Of a stretch of 64,000 bases of DNA, positions 39,799 to 48,764 are shown piece by piece. Positions within the stretch are counted from its first letter, which is position 1, and each line of letters begins with the position of its first letter. The position numbers were made by a program, and so were the translations under genes. The DNA is from Plantibacter sp050587525. GTDB taxonomy: Bacteria > Actinomycetota > Actinomycetes > Actinomycetales > Microbacteriaceae. A model generated the notes under the pieces. The model was not told the origin of the DNA. It was given only the letters and a program-made list of their open reading frames with translations, and searched no databases. The stretch spans positions 124,001 through 188,000 of the forward strand of contig NZ_JBOBFT010000010.1 in assembly GCF_050587525.1 (NCBI RefSeq), in the 5' to 3' direction.

Positions 39799-41063
39799 GC
39801 CGTCCTCCCGGATGCGGTGGAAGCGCTGGAACTGGATGAGATGGAGCGGTTGATGCCGTCGAGCGCATCGGCGATCGTGAGCGGCGCGGAGCCGTCGGCG
39901 GACCAGACGCCTTCGACCCGCGGGTTGCCCGTGGACAGCCCCGAGATCCCGGCGGTGAGTCCGCGCGACACGAAGACCTGCGGGCGGAACCCGAAGAGGA
40001 CGGTGTCGCCCGGTGCCGCACGATGGTCGCCGAGCGGAACGCTCGCGTAGTAGTCGATGGCGTCGGCCGCCGGCATGTCCACGTGCAGTTCCGGCGCGGT
40101 CGCGACGTCGGCGCCCGGTGAGACGAAGAGGGCGCTCGTCGGCGTCCCTTCGAGGACCGGGTCGACGTAGAGGCCGCCGCCGAAGACGTATGCGTCGCCG
40201 TTCCAGAGGTGCGAGACCTCGGAGACGTAGGCGATCGCCGGTTCCTCGACGAGGTCGTGCGCCGCGTGCAGCGGGGTGGTGCCGGTGAGCCCGTGGCCCG
40301 GCTCCACCTGGGTGGCACCTGCCTCTGCGAGCGTCGACAGGATCGAGACCGACGTCGTGCCCGGCGCGTTGACCTGCACGTCCTGGCGTCCGGCACGTTC
40401 GAGGGCCCGCAGTGCGGTCGTGAGCGTCGCGAGGTTCGGCGTGGACGCCGCCGTCCCGGTCTCTCGATCGAAGAGGGTGGCGGGGAACGTCGTGATCCCC
40501 GCGAACCGGACGCCGGGAATGGCATCGATGCGATCGGCGAGTGCCACGACGTCGGCCGCGTCGAATCCACCCTCGTGACCGCGATAGAAACGATCACCCG
40601 GGGCGACGATGCGCAGCAGCACGTCCTGGAAGCGACCGGCGGCGAGCGCGGCCGCACCGGCCTCGGCGGCCTTCGTCTCGGAGAACACCGTCCAGTAGAG
40701 GGGTGCGAGTGCAGCGGCCTCGGACGCACGGTGCTTGGGGATCTGCACGAGGTGACCGAGGTGACCCGCCGCGAGCCCGCCCGCCGCGGCGGCGATCGCG
40801 CACTCGAGGTCGACACCGACCGCGTGGCTGATGCCCCCGGCGGCGATCGCCCGGGACGCGTCGGGGTTCCGTCCGATCTGCTTGGTCATCGCGAACGGCG
40901 TGAGCCCGAGCCGTGCGGCTTCGGTCGCGAGCGCCGTCGCATTGCGAGTGACCGCATCGAGGTCGATCACGTACGTGTTGGCGGGGATCGTCCCGTCCTG
41001 GTGGAATCGCGCGGCCGCTTCGAGGAGCGTCGGGTTGCGGCGGCGGAGGAGGTCCAAGAACAT
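39795..41063 (-). CDS. YhfX-type PLP-dependent (alanine racemase-like) protein
   Basis: A 422-residue fold-type III PLP enzyme related to alanine racemase and E. coli YhfX. VIDLDAVTRNATALATEAA and the PLP lysine in FAMTKQIGRNP (Lys61) match the family; QVEPGHGLTGTTPLHA lies in the C-terminal part of the barrel. The family's reaction is not established. It sits between the sugar permease and ATPase genes, and a Php-type gene is in the same operon, repeating a yhfX-php pairing known from E. coli. Translationally coupled to the ATPase gene. Confidence 0.85.
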   Translation of the reverse strand: MFLDLLRRRNPTLLEAAARFHQDGTIPANTYVIDLDAVTRNATALATEAARLGLTPFAMTKQIGRNPDASRAIAAGGISHAVGVDLECAIAAAAGGLAAGHLGHLVQIPKHRASEAAALAPLYWTVFSETKAAEAGAAALAAGRFQDVLLRIVAPGDRFYRGHEGGFDAADVVALADRIDAIPGVRFAGITTFPATLFDRETGTAASTPNLATLTTALRALERAGRQDVQVNAPGTTSVSILSTLAEAGATQVEPGHGLTGTTPLHAAHDLVEEPAIAYVSEVSHLWNGDAYVFGGGLYVDPVLEGTPTSALFVSPGADVATAPELHVDMPAADAIDYYASVPLGDHRAAPGDTVLFGFRPQVFVSRGLTAGISGLSTGNPRVEGVWSADGSAPLTIADALDGINRSISSSSSASTASGRTA

Positions 41064-41071
41064 CGGTGGTC

Positions 41072-42052
41072 CTAACTGCTCTTCTTGGCGCGGAGGGAGA
41101 GGGAGACGGCGATGAGGATGATCACGCCGCGCACGATCATCTGCTGCGCCACGTTGAGACCGGCGAGGAGCAGGCCGTAGTTGATCATGCTCATGAACAG
41201 GCTGCCGACGAGGGCGCCGATGATCGAGCCCTTGCCGCCCGTGAGCGCGGTGCCGCCGACGATGACCGCGGCGAGCACGCTCATGAGGTCGGAGGTGCCG
41301 AGCGTGTAGGTGGCTCCGGCGAGGCGGCCGGCGTAGAGGAGGCCGGCGAGCGCTGCGGTCACACCGCTCAGGATGAAGACGATCATCGTGACCCGGTTGA
41401 CCCTGATGCCGCTCACGGCCGCAGCCGCGGGCTTGTTGCCGACCGCGAGCACATGAGCACCGAAGCGACGCTGGCGCAGCACGTGCCAACCGATCGCGAC
41501 GATGATCACGGTCCACCAGATGAGGATCGGGATGCCGAGGAGGGTGCCGCCGCCGAACACGAAGCTGAAGACGGGCTCGGTGACCGGGACCGACTGCAGG
41601 TTCGTGAGCTGCTGGGCGAGCCCCGTCACGAGTCCCATCGTCGCGAGCGTCACGAGGAACGACGGCAGCCGCATGATCGTGACGAACGCACCGTTCACCG
41701 CACCGACGGCTGCGCCGATCGCGAGCCCGGCGAGGGCTGCGATCCACCACTGGTGCGTGGACTGCAGGGTGACGGCGGCGCCGAGTGAGGCGAGCGCGAC
41801 GGTCGAGCCGATGGAGAGGTCGATGTGCCCGATCGAGAGCACGAACACCGCACCGACGGCCATGACCGTGATGGGGGCCGCCTGCGTGATGATGTTGACG
41901 AGGGTGGTGGCGTTCAGGAAGTTGCCTCCCTGCGTGGCGGCGAAGTAGATGAAGACCACGACGAAGCCGATGTAGACGACGTACTGCCTCCAATCGACGT
42001 GTCGCAGGGCTTCGCCGGCGGTCTTGCGGCCGTCGGTCGTCGTGGTTGTCAT
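41072..42052 (-). CDS. Sugar ABC transporter, RbsC-type permease
   Basis: A 326-residue permease of the ribose/xylose/galactose class with about nine helices. Family marks: GGNFLNATTLVNIITQAAPI, GHIDLSIGSTVALAS, AVGNKPAAAAVSGIRVNRV and LTGGKGSIIGALVGSLFM. The ATG overlaps the ROK kinase stop (ATGA). Functions as a homodimer with the ATPase at 39019. Confidence 0.93.
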   Translation of the reverse strand: MTTTTTDGRKTAGEALRHVDWRQYVVYIGFVVVFIYFAATQGGNFLNATTLVNIITQAAPITVMAVGAVFVLSIGHIDLSIGSTVALASLGAAVTLQSTHQWWIAALAGLAIGAAVGAVNGAFVTIMRLPSFLVTLATMGLVTGLAQQLTNLQSVPVTEPVFSFVFGGGTLLGIPILIWWTVIIVAIGWHVLRQRRFGAHVLAVGNKPAAAAVSGIRVNRVTMIVFILSGVTAALAGLLYAGRLAGATYTLGTSDLMSVLAAVIVGGTALTGGKGSIIGALVGSLFMSMINYGLLLAGLNVAQQMIVRGVIILIAVSLSLRAKKSS

Positions 42053-43041
42053 GATGCTTCTCTTTCTCGTGGGGTGCGCTCAGTCTCTTCGGAGTGGCGT
42101 GCGGTGTCGATGGCCAAGCGCACGGCGCCGGCGATGGGCGCGTGGGAGCCGAGGGTGCTGATGACGACCTGGAGGTCCGGTCGCCCGAGCCGGACGAGCC
42201 AGTCGCGGATGGGTTCGAGGAGTTCGACGCGTGTGCCGATCCCGCCGCCGAGGACGAAGAGGCCGGGATTCACCACGGCGTCGACGGCGACGAGCGCGTG
42301 GGCGAGCCAGCGGGCTTCGGCGTCGAGGGAGGCGACGGCGTGGGCGTCGCCGAGTTCCGCGCGGTCGAAGACCTCTGCTGCGCTGTGGGACGCCTCCCCG
42401 GAATGGAGCGTGTACCTGCCGGTGATCGCGTCGCCGGCGACGACCTCTTCGAGCGCTCCTCTGCGGTGCGAGACGGGGTCGAGCGGATCGGCTCCGAGCG
42501 GCAGGTAGCCGATCTCGCCCGCTCCGCCGTTCGCACCGGCCCAGAGCTTGCCGTCGAGGATGAGGCCGACGCCGATGCCGGTGCCGACCGAGACGAAGGC
42601 GAAGCTGTCGTGGCGTTCTCCGGCACCCTCGTGGAGTTCGCCGAGGGCCGCGATGTTGACGTCGTTCTCGAGGACGACGGGGTGGCCGAGCGCGGTTTCG
42701 AGCTCGCCCGTGAGGCTGAATCCGGCGAGGTCGCCGAGGTTGGGTGCTCGGTCGAACTGGCCGGACGACCCGTCGGCGACGCCGGCGCCGCCGATCGCTG
42801 TTGCGACGACATCGACCGAGGTGGCCCCGGCGGCGACGGCGAGACGGCTCACGATGTCGGCGAGCTGGGTCACGAGACCGCGCCCGCCGCCGTCGATCGT
42901 CGGTTCCGCCACCTCGTACAGCACACGGCCGGTCAGATCGGCGAGCCCCGCCCGGACCTTCGTCCCGCCGAGGTCGATGCCGACGACGAATCGGGGGCTG
43001 TCCGCGGCAGCGCCGGAGAGCGGCTGGTGTGAGGCGTTCAC
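42049..43041 (-). CDS. ROK-family sugar kinase
   Basis: A 330-residue ROK protein without a DNA-binding domain, so probably a kinase. GIDLGGTKVRAGLADL is the ATP-phosphate loop, LENDVNIAALGE carries the catalytic Asp, and GAGEIGYLPLG the sugar-contacting Glu. The usual zinc motif CxCGxxGC is missing (DPVSHRRGALEEVV instead), which occurs in some subfamilies. Overlaps its neighbours on both sides by ATGA. Likely phosphorylates the imported sugar. Confidence 0.9.
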   Translation of the reverse strand: MNASHQPLSGAAADSPRFVVGIDLGGTKVRAGLADLTGRVLYEVAEPTIDGGGRGLVTQLADIVSRLAVAAGATSVDVVATAIGGAGVADGSSGQFDRAPNLGDLAGFSLTGELETALGHPVVLENDVNIAALGELHEGAGERHDSFAFVSVGTGIGVGLILDGKLWAGANGGAGEIGYLPLGADPLDPVSHRRGALEEVVAGDAITGRYTLHSGEASHSAAEVFDRAELGDAHAVASLDAEARWLAHALVAVDAVVNPGLFVLGGGIGTRVELLEPIRDWLVRLGRPDLQVVISTLGSHAPIAGAVRLAIDTARHSEETERTPREREAS

Positions 43042-44057
43042 AGCACCTCCAGGACGCGTGCGGGGTTGGTCGCGAGCAGGTGCTCGATCTGGGCTTCGGT
43101 CACACCGCGTTCGAGGAGCGCCGGCACGAAGGCTGCACCGAGGTAGGAGTAGCCGAGCTGCCCGTGGGTGCCCGGGTTCATCCAGACCTCGGCGCCGGTG
43201 AGGTCCTCGGCGAGCAGGATGCGGTCGGTGTACCCGAGGGAGACGAGCCAGGCCACGAGGTCGGCCCGACCGGCGTCCGAGCGGTGGAACGAGTGCTTTC
43301 CGAACTCGCCCTCCGGGCGGTCCTCCGGCTCCGGCCCGAGGAAGAAGTCCCAGGTCTCCTTGCCGATCGTGTCGATCGCGATGCGAGCACCCAGGTCGAG
43401 GACCTCGCGGACGAGGTCACGGGAGAGATGGGTGTCCATGTGTCCGACGACGACGCGATCGAGGTCGACGCCTTCCCAACGCAGGATGTCGAGTTGCTCG
43501 ACGGCCATCGTGCCGTGGGTCGTGTGGGTCATGATCGAGAGGCCGGTCTCGCGCTGCGCACGGCCGATGGCGCGGAGGCACTTCTCCTCGTGTGCGGTGA
43601 TCTCGCCGAGGCTCGTCGCCTGTTCGCCGAAGATGCCCGCGCGGACACCGGATTCGCCGATGCCGTGCCGCACGTCCCGCAGGAGTCGCTCGGTCAGGGT
43701 GGCGAGGTCCGCTTCCCGCGACCAGGCGGGCGAGTACGACTCGAGGTAGAACGCGGTCCCGGAGACGATGTGGAGACCGGTGCGCCGGGACACCTCGATG
43801 AGGAGCGCAGCGTTGTCGCCGTCCGCGTCACGGCCGACGACGCCGTACGGGCTGAGGTCGACGACGGTTCCGAAGCCGAGGTCCTGCAGCCCGGCGAGGG
43901 CCGCGACCGCGAGCTCGACGGCATCGACTCCCGCTGCACGGGTTCCGCCGCTCTGCCACGGACCGGGGGTCAGGGACAAGAGGTGTTCGTGTGGCATGAC
44001 CCGGCCCAGTTGATCGGCTGGGACCGGCCCGAGCACGGTGGTGACCTGCCCTGGCAT
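43038..44057 (-). CDS. Phosphotriesterase-family protein (Php-like hydrolase)
   Basis: A 339-residue amidohydrolase-fold protein like E. coli Php. Metal ligands are visible: MPHEHLL (His23, His25), a Glu in GIFGEQATS where true phosphotriesterases carry a carboxylated Lys, HTTHGTM, VVGHMDTH and the final Asp in LLAEDLTG. Members are lactonases or phosphodiesterases; activity here is unknown, with a sugar lactone or phosphate ester as the reasonable guess. The ATG at 44057 follows GGAGAACC. First enzyme gene after the binding protein. Confidence 0.88.
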   Translation of the reverse strand: MPGQVTTVLGPVPADQLGRVMPHEHLLSLTPGPWQSGGTRAAGVDAVELAVAALAGLQDLGFGTVVDLSPYGVVGRDADGDNAALLIEVSRRTGLHIVSGTAFYLESYSPAWSREADLATLTERLLRDVRHGIGESGVRAGIFGEQATSLGEITAHEEKCLRAIGRAQRETGLSIMTHTTHGTMAVEQLDILRWEGVDLDRVVVGHMDTHLSRDLVREVLDLGARIAIDTIGKETWDFFLGPEPEDRPEGEFGKHSFHRSDAGRADLVAWLVSLGYTDRILLAEDLTGAEVWMNPGTHGQLGYSYLGAAFVPALLERGVTEAQIEHLLATNPARVLEVL

Positions 44058-44087
44058 GGTTCTCCTTCGGTGGTGCGAGTGGTGCCC

Positions 44088-44137
44088 TTCGACAGGCTCA
44101 GGGACCGGACGTGCGTCCCTGAGCCTGCTAGAGGGTG
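44088..44137. repeat. Dispersed repeat, inverted pair
   Basis: CCCTTCGACAGGCTCAGGG is followed after a few bases by the reverse form CCCTGAGCCTGCTAGAGGG. They can fold as a hairpin between the binding-protein and Php-like genes, and might reduce expression of the enzymes relative to the binding protein. Confidence 0.8.
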
Positions 44138-44197
44138 GTGCGGTTGGGCGGGCGAGGCGGCAGTTGGGGGGATCCGCCGCCCCGCCCGGTCTGTGGG

Positions 44198-45328
44198 TCA
44201 GCCTCCGGTGACGCTCGACGGGGGCTTGGTTCCGTAGTCGGACTCCCACCCCTTGTCGAGATCGGACTTCGTGACCTTGGTGGGGTCGGAGGCGACCAGC
44301 TCGGGAGCGGCCTTGTCGAGCACGCCGTACGCGCCGGCGAGGGCGAGGCCCTTGCCGATGCCGAGCGAACCGTTGCCGACCATGCCGGCGACGGTGTCGC
44401 CGGAGACCATCGCTGCGCCGAGCGTGGTGTCGAGGTCGTTCGTCACGACCTTGATGTCGGTGCGGCCGGAGGCCTTGATCGCGGCGACGACGCCCTGTGC
44501 CGCGGTGGCCCAGGAGACGTAGATGCCCTTGAGGTTCGGGTTCTTGGCGATCATGGCGGCGGCGATGGTCTGCGTGGCCGTCTCATCGGCGAAGCCCTGC
44601 TCGTCGACGATCTTCATGTCCGGGTACTCGTAGGCGAGCCACGACTTGAACGCTTCGTCGCGCTGGTTCGTGAACCAGAAGTTCGCGTTGTAGGAGATGT
44701 AGCCGACGTCGCCCTTCTTGCCGAGCGCGTCGCCGAGGATCTCCGCGTTGTCGCGTCCTGCTTCGGTGAGGTTCTCGGTGACGATCGAGACGAAGTCCTT
44801 GCCCGCCTTGTAGCCCTCGGGCGGCGTCGTCATGATGACGAGCTTCGTTCCGGCGTCGACGGCAGGCTTGAAGGCCTTCGCCGCGGAGGTCGGGTCGACC
44901 GCGATCGTGACGATGATGCTCGGCTTGAGCGCGAGGACCGTCTGCACGTTGTTGGCCTGGGTGGCGGCGTTGAAGCTCGCCTGGGTGCTGGCGACGACGT
45001 CGATGCCGAGCTTCGTGAACTCGTCGCGGGCGCCCTTCTCGACGGCCGTGACGAAGTCGCTCGAGGTGTGCCAGACGAAGGCGGCGGTGAACTTGCCCTC
45101 CTTCACCTTGGTCTGCTCCTCGGGGGTGAGGGACAGTTCGGAGAGCGCGCCGGGCTTCTCACCGTTGGGGCCGGTGAATTCGAGGCTGGGTTTGGCGGCG
45201 GGCGTGGACGATGCCGTCGATGCGGCGCCTCCGCCTGCCGAGCAGCCCGCGAGGGCGAGCGTCAGGGCGAGGGCGCCGACTGCGGCGGCCCGCAAGCGGA
45301 ACCTTCGGGTGGTGGGTGCTGTGCTCAT
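44198..45328 (-). CDS. Sugar ABC transporter, binding lipoprotein
   Basis: A 376-residue periplasmic-binding-type protein of the ribose/xylose class. The signal ends in lipobox LAGC (Cys about 28), then a Ser/Thr/Ala linker. Ligand-domain pieces: KFTAAFVWHTSSDFVTAVEK, GARDEFTKLGIDVVAST, PSIIVTIAVDPTSAAKAFKP and IKVVTNDLDTTLGAAMVSGD. First gene of the operon running to 39019, with a candidate operator and the ROK repressor just upstream. Confidence 0.92.
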   Translation of the reverse strand: MSTAPTTRRFRLRAAAVGALALTLALAGCSAGGGAASTASSTPAAKPSLEFTGPNGEKPGALSELSLTPEEQTKVKEGKFTAAFVWHTSSDFVTAVEKGARDEFTKLGIDVVASTQASFNAATQANNVQTVLALKPSIIVTIAVDPTSAAKAFKPAVDAGTKLVIMTTPPEGYKAGKDFVSIVTENLTEAGRDNAEILGDALGKKGDVGYISYNANFWFTNQRDEAFKSWLAYEYPDMKIVDEQGFADETATQTIAAAMIAKNPNLKGIYVSWATAAQGVVAAIKASGRTDIKVVTNDLDTTLGAAMVSGDTVAGMVGNGSLGIGKGLALAGAYGVLDKAAPELVASDPTKVTKSDLDKGWESDYGTKPPSSVTGG

Positions 45329-45423
45329 GGGGTGTGACCTTCCGTGACCGGGTGGGGGACCTGTCCGGTGGCGGCCCGCGGAGAGCATCCGTGACCCCGT
45401 CACCATCGACTTGTGTGAATCAT

Positions 45424-45446
45424 TTTGATTTCAACAAGCAATCAAA
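45424..45446. promoter_or_regulatory. Inverted repeat, candidate ROK operator
   Basis: TTTGATT-N9-AATCAAA, a perfect 7-bp inverted repeat in AT-rich DNA, between the divergent binding-protein and ROK-repressor genes. Composition and position match ROK (NagC/XylR) operators. Confidence 0.6.
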
Positions 45447-45567
45447 GTCAACCCCGAGTTTGTATCGAACAGATTACGGGCGGATGAAAAGCTCTGACAT
45501 TGGTCGAATCGACGCGACTGCGGTAGTTTTGAGTTCAAGCTGATCGCAATAGGGGAACGAGGGCTCG

Positions 45568-46761
45568 ATGGTGCAGGACACGCGGGAGCTGAACCGCAAA
45601 GCCGTGCTGACCGCGCTCATGCACGCGCGCCCGGCCAGCCGGAAGCAGATCGCCGAGGCGTCCGGCATCTCCGCCGCGACCGTCACCCGCGCCGTCGACC
45701 AGCTCATCACCGAGGGCATCGTCACCGAGACGACCGAGATCATCGCTGAGACCCGCGGCCGGCGGGCGGTCCAGCTCGATGTCGTGGCCGACCGCAGCTA
45801 TGTCGTCGGCATCGATCTCGGCGCCTCGAACACCCGACTCATCGTGGCCGACCTCCTGGCCAACCCGCTCATCGCCATCGAGACGCCCACTCCCGGCGAC
45901 ACGACCTCCCTCGAACTCGCGAGCTGGCTCGCAGACACCATCCGCGATGCGGCGGGCGACGTCTGGGACCTCGTCGAGCACGTCTCGCTCGGCCTGCCCG
46001 GCGCCGTGAGCCAGCGCGACCGCACCGTGTCGAACGCGCCCAACCTGCCGCAGATCGAAGCCGGCGCGTTCCTGTGGGACGTCGAGGAGGCCATCGGCAG
46101 GCCCGTCCGCTTCGACAACGACGCCAACTACGCTCTCCTCGGCGAGCAGCACTTCGGAGCCGCGCGCTCCGCGACGAATGCCGCGATGCTCACGATCGGC
46201 TCCGGTCTCGGCGCCGGTCTCGCGATCGACGGCCGCATCCTCCAGGGCGAGCGCGGCCTCATCGGCGAGTTCGGTCAGCTCCCGGTCGGACCCCTCGGCA
46301 CGCGTCTCGAACACCTCGTCACGGGCGGCGGCATCCTGCGTCGTGCCGCGGAGGCCGGCATCGAGCTGAGTGAACCGCACGAGCTCTTCGCGGAGGATGC
46401 CGGCCCGGCGCTCCAGGCACTCCGTGCGCACTTCGACCAGGCGCTCCTCATCGTCCTGACGGCGACGACCGTGTCGTGCGATCCGCAGACGATCGTGCTC
46501 GGCGGCGGCATCGCGAACTCGCTCGCGTCCACGCTCGACCGCTACCAGCTCGCGCTCGAACAGAACCTCCGCGTCTCGCCGACCCTCGCACCCGCGGAAC
46601 TGGGCGACTTCTCCGGCTCGGTCGGCGCCGTCGTCGCGGCTCTGCACGGTGTGTACGAAGGGCTCGGCGTCCATGAGGACACCTTCGTCCGGCTCCCCCA
46701 CGGCACCGCGCTCGCCCGGGCGCAGGTCGATGCGGCGAGGCGTGCGACCCGTCCGGTGTGA
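45568..46761 (+). CDS. ROK-family transcriptional repressor
   Basis: A 397-residue ROK regulator. The N-terminal winged helix is ARPASRKQIAEASGISAATV plus TRAVDQLITEGIV. The ROK core has VGIDLGASNTRLIVADL (altered DxGGT), FDNDANYALLGEQ and LIGEFGQLPVG; no zinc motif is present. It probably senses the sugar or sugar phosphate handled by the divergent operon (45328 to 39019) and represses it. A GAGGG lies upstream of the ATG. Confidence 0.9.
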   Translation: MVQDTRELNRKAVLTALMHARPASRKQIAEASGISAATVTRAVDQLITEGIVTETTEIIAETRGRRAVQLDVVADRSYVVGIDLGASNTRLIVADLLANPLIAIETPTPGDTTSLELASWLADTIRDAAGDVWDLVEHVSLGLPGAVSQRDRTVSNAPNLPQIEAGAFLWDVEEAIGRPVRFDNDANYALLGEQHFGAARSATNAAMLTIGSGLGAGLAIDGRILQGERGLIGEFGQLPVGPLGTRLEHLVTGGGILRRAAEAGIELSEPHELFAEDAGPALQALRAHFDQALLIVLTATTVSCDPQTIVLGGGIANSLASTLDRYQLALEQNLRVSPTLAPAELGDFSGSVGAVVAALHGVYEGLGVHEDTFVRLPHGTALARAQVDAARRATRPV

Positions 46762-46811
46762 GCCTGAGCGAGCTGTCCTGAGCGACCCCGCCTGAGCGAC
46801 CCCGCCTGACC

Positions 46812-46893
46812 GCAGGACACCAGCCCGAGAGCAGGACACCAGCCCGAGAGCAGGACGGACCCCTCGATCCGTCCTCACGCCACGCAGTTCTCC
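46812..46893. repeat. Degenerate GGAGAAC-family hairpin with 19-bp tandem duplication
   Basis: GCAGGACACCAGCCCGAGA occurs twice in tandem (46812-46849). Then AGGACGGA (46852-46859) pairs with TCCGTCCT (46868-46875), followed by GTTCTCCT. The inner loop and right outer box match the hairpins at 29264 and 58125; the left outer box is lost. Upstream, CCTGAGCGACCCCG is also duplicated (46777-46810). Confidence 0.65.
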
Positions 46894-46947
46894 TCGTCTC
46901 GTGCTCCTCCACACGTGTGGCGCAACCGCTCTCCACCCGCCCACCAC

Positions 46948-46953
46948 TACGGT
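46948..46953 (+). promoter_or_regulatory. Leaderless-type -10 box (TACGGT)
   Basis: TACGGT ends 6 nt before the ATG at 46960, with no ribosome site between, pointing to a leaderless transcript for the Pr6Pr-like gene. Confidence 0.45.
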
Positions 46954-46959
46954 GATTCC

Positions 46960-47610
46960 ATGCAGAGTCGCCTCATCGCCCCGGTCGCGTACCGCCTCCT
47001 GTTCGCTGCCGCGGGCCTCGTCGCCGTCCTCACGCAGCTCTTCGCGGTCACGGTCGCCAAGGGCTACGGCGTGGTGAACTTCTTCAGCTACTTCACGAAC
47101 CTGTCGAACCTGCTCGTGTCCGTGGTGTTCATCGTGAGCGCGATCCGTCTTCTGCGGAACCACACGCCCACTCGGGCCGATGTCGCGATCCGTGGTGGGG
47201 CCGTCGTGTACATCGCGTTCGTCGGTCTCGTCTTCAACACGCTGCTGCGCGACGTCGATCTCGGCGACCTGATCCCGTGGGTCAACCTGATCGTGCATTT
47301 CCTCATCCCGATCGTCGCCGTCGTCGACTGGATCCTCTGGCCGCCGAGGCTCACGCTGCCGTTCCGCGTCACGTTCGTCTGGATGATCTTCCCCGCCGTG
47401 TACGTCGCGTACTCGCTCATCCGCGGGGCGGCGACCGGCTTCTACGCGTACCCGTTCTTCAACCCGGCTCAGCCCGGTGGCTACGTCGGTGTCGCCCTGT
47501 ACTGCGCCGTGATGCTCGTCGGCTTCTTCGTGCTCGCCGTCGTGATCCGCTGGATCGGCAACGCACGCAGTGCGGAACGCGTCACGGAGCGGACGACCGC
47601 GCGGGGCTGA
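46960..47610 (+). CDS. Pr6Pr-like membrane protein
   Basis: A 216-residue protein with six hydrophobic helices. FFSYFTNLSNLLVSVVFI, FVGLVFNTLLRD, LIVHFLIPIVAVVDWILWPP and YPFFNPAQPGGYVGVALYC match the actinobacterial Pr6Pr / FAR-17a-AIG1-like family as I recall it. In animals AIG1/ADTRP relatives hydrolyse fatty-acid esters of hydroxy fatty acids, using conserved Thr and His like those in the YFTNLSN and IVHFL segments; bacterial function is not established. Confidence 0.75.
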   Translation: MQSRLIAPVAYRLLFAAAGLVAVLTQLFAVTVAKGYGVVNFFSYFTNLSNLLVSVVFIVSAIRLLRNHTPTRADVAIRGGAVVYIAFVGLVFNTLLRDVDLGDLIPWVNLIVHFLIPIVAVVDWILWPPRLTLPFRVTFVWMIFPAVYVAYSLIRGAATGFYAYPFFNPAQPGGYVGVALYCAVMLVGFFVLAVVIRWIGNARSAERVTERTTARG

Positions 47611-47625
47611 TCGGGGCCGCGCTCG

Positions 47626-48705
47626 TCACCGGTCGCTGATCGCCGTAGCAGTGCGGCCGGGGACGAGGAATCCGGCGAGGACGTCGTGGACGGCGCGTGC
47701 GTCTGATGCCGCGTCGGCCTGATCCGACTCAGGCCGCCCCTGGACCGCGGCCAGAAGCGCGGCCATCCGCTCGATGGTGCGTGCAGCGAGCGCTTCGACG
47801 GGGAGGCGCACGGTCGTGAGGCCGAGCAGGTCCGAGCCGTGCAGGAGCCCATCGCACCCGGTGACCGACACGTCGTCGGGACAACGGATGCCACGCGCCG
47901 CCGCCGCACGCAGCACCTCCAGCTGGCGGAGGTCGGTCGGGCACATGATCGCCGTGGCCCGACCTGCCGAAACCTCGTCGAGAGCCGCATCAGCACCATC
48001 GGCCTGCGCAACGGCGGAAACGACGAGCACGGTCGCTCCGAGTTCCGTAAGCCGTTCGGCCATCGCAGTCGCCCGCGTCCATTCCGGGTGCGAGATCGTC
48101 TCTGGTGGCGTGATGACGGCCACGCCCCGGTGCCCGAGCGAATACACGTGGTCGGCCAACATCCGGCCGTGCAGCCGCTCGTCGTAGGAGACGGCGTTGA
48201 TGCTCGGGTGCGGTTCCGGCCTCCCGGCTCTGATCATCGGAACCTCGTCGCGGAACGGCAGGAGCCGCTCGCTGGATACGTCGCCGGTCGCGATGATGAG
48301 ACCGGCGACCCGCATCCCGAGCAGGCGCCGGAGCCCGGAAACCTGGCTCTGCCCGTCACCGTCATGAGTGGCGGTGACGGAGACGAGCTCCATCCCCCGC
48401 ACATGTGCGGCACTCTGCAGGGAGTCGAAGAGCCGACCGTACGCGGGGTTCGTGGAGTCTCGCAGCAGGAGACCGATGACGTCGCTCCGACCTGCGGCGA
48501 GTTCGCTCGCCATCATGTTCGGGACGAACCCGAGCTCGTCGGCCGCGTCGATGACGCGCTTCCGCGTCGCATCGGACACCCGACCGCTGCCGTAGAGCGC
48601 TCGGGAGACGGTCGCACGAGAGATCCCGAGGTGGCGGGCCAGGTCGCTTTCGGTCAACCGAAGTCGTGGCGAAGCCGGGCGATCTGTGAACTCGTCGGCC
48701 GCCAT
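47626..48705 (-). CDS. LacI-family repressor
   Basis: A 359-residue LacI/GalR protein. Helix-turn-helix LTESDLARHLGISRATVSRA (about 17-36), hinge, then ligand domain (SDVIGLLLRDSTNPAYGRLF, VRAAAARGIRCPDDVSVTG). It is the last gene of a minus-strand series with a 2H phosphoesterase and the UgpB-like transporter, and probably controls them, using the inverted repeats at 52746 and 54310. A GGAGGG lies 3 nt before the ATG. Confidence 0.9.
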   Translation of the reverse strand: MAADEFTDRPASPRLRLTESDLARHLGISRATVSRALYGSGRVSDATRKRVIDAADELGFVPNMMASELAAGRSDVIGLLLRDSTNPAYGRLFDSLQSAAHVRGMELVSVTATHDGDGQSQVSGLRRLLGMRVAGLIIATGDVSSERLLPFRDEVPMIRAGRPEPHPSINAVSYDERLHGRMLADHVYSLGHRGVAVITPPETISHPEWTRATAMAERLTELGATVLVVSAVAQADGADAALDEVSAGRATAIMCPTDLRQLEVLRAAAARGIRCPDDVSVTGCDGLLHGSDLLGLTTVRLPVEALAARTIERMAALLAAVQGRPESDQADAASDARAVHDVLAGFLVPGRTATAISDR

Positions 48706-48764
48706 ATGCCCTCCGGAATCGCCCGTCGACGCGAGCCGATCACCGGTCGCACGTTCCGTCAACT

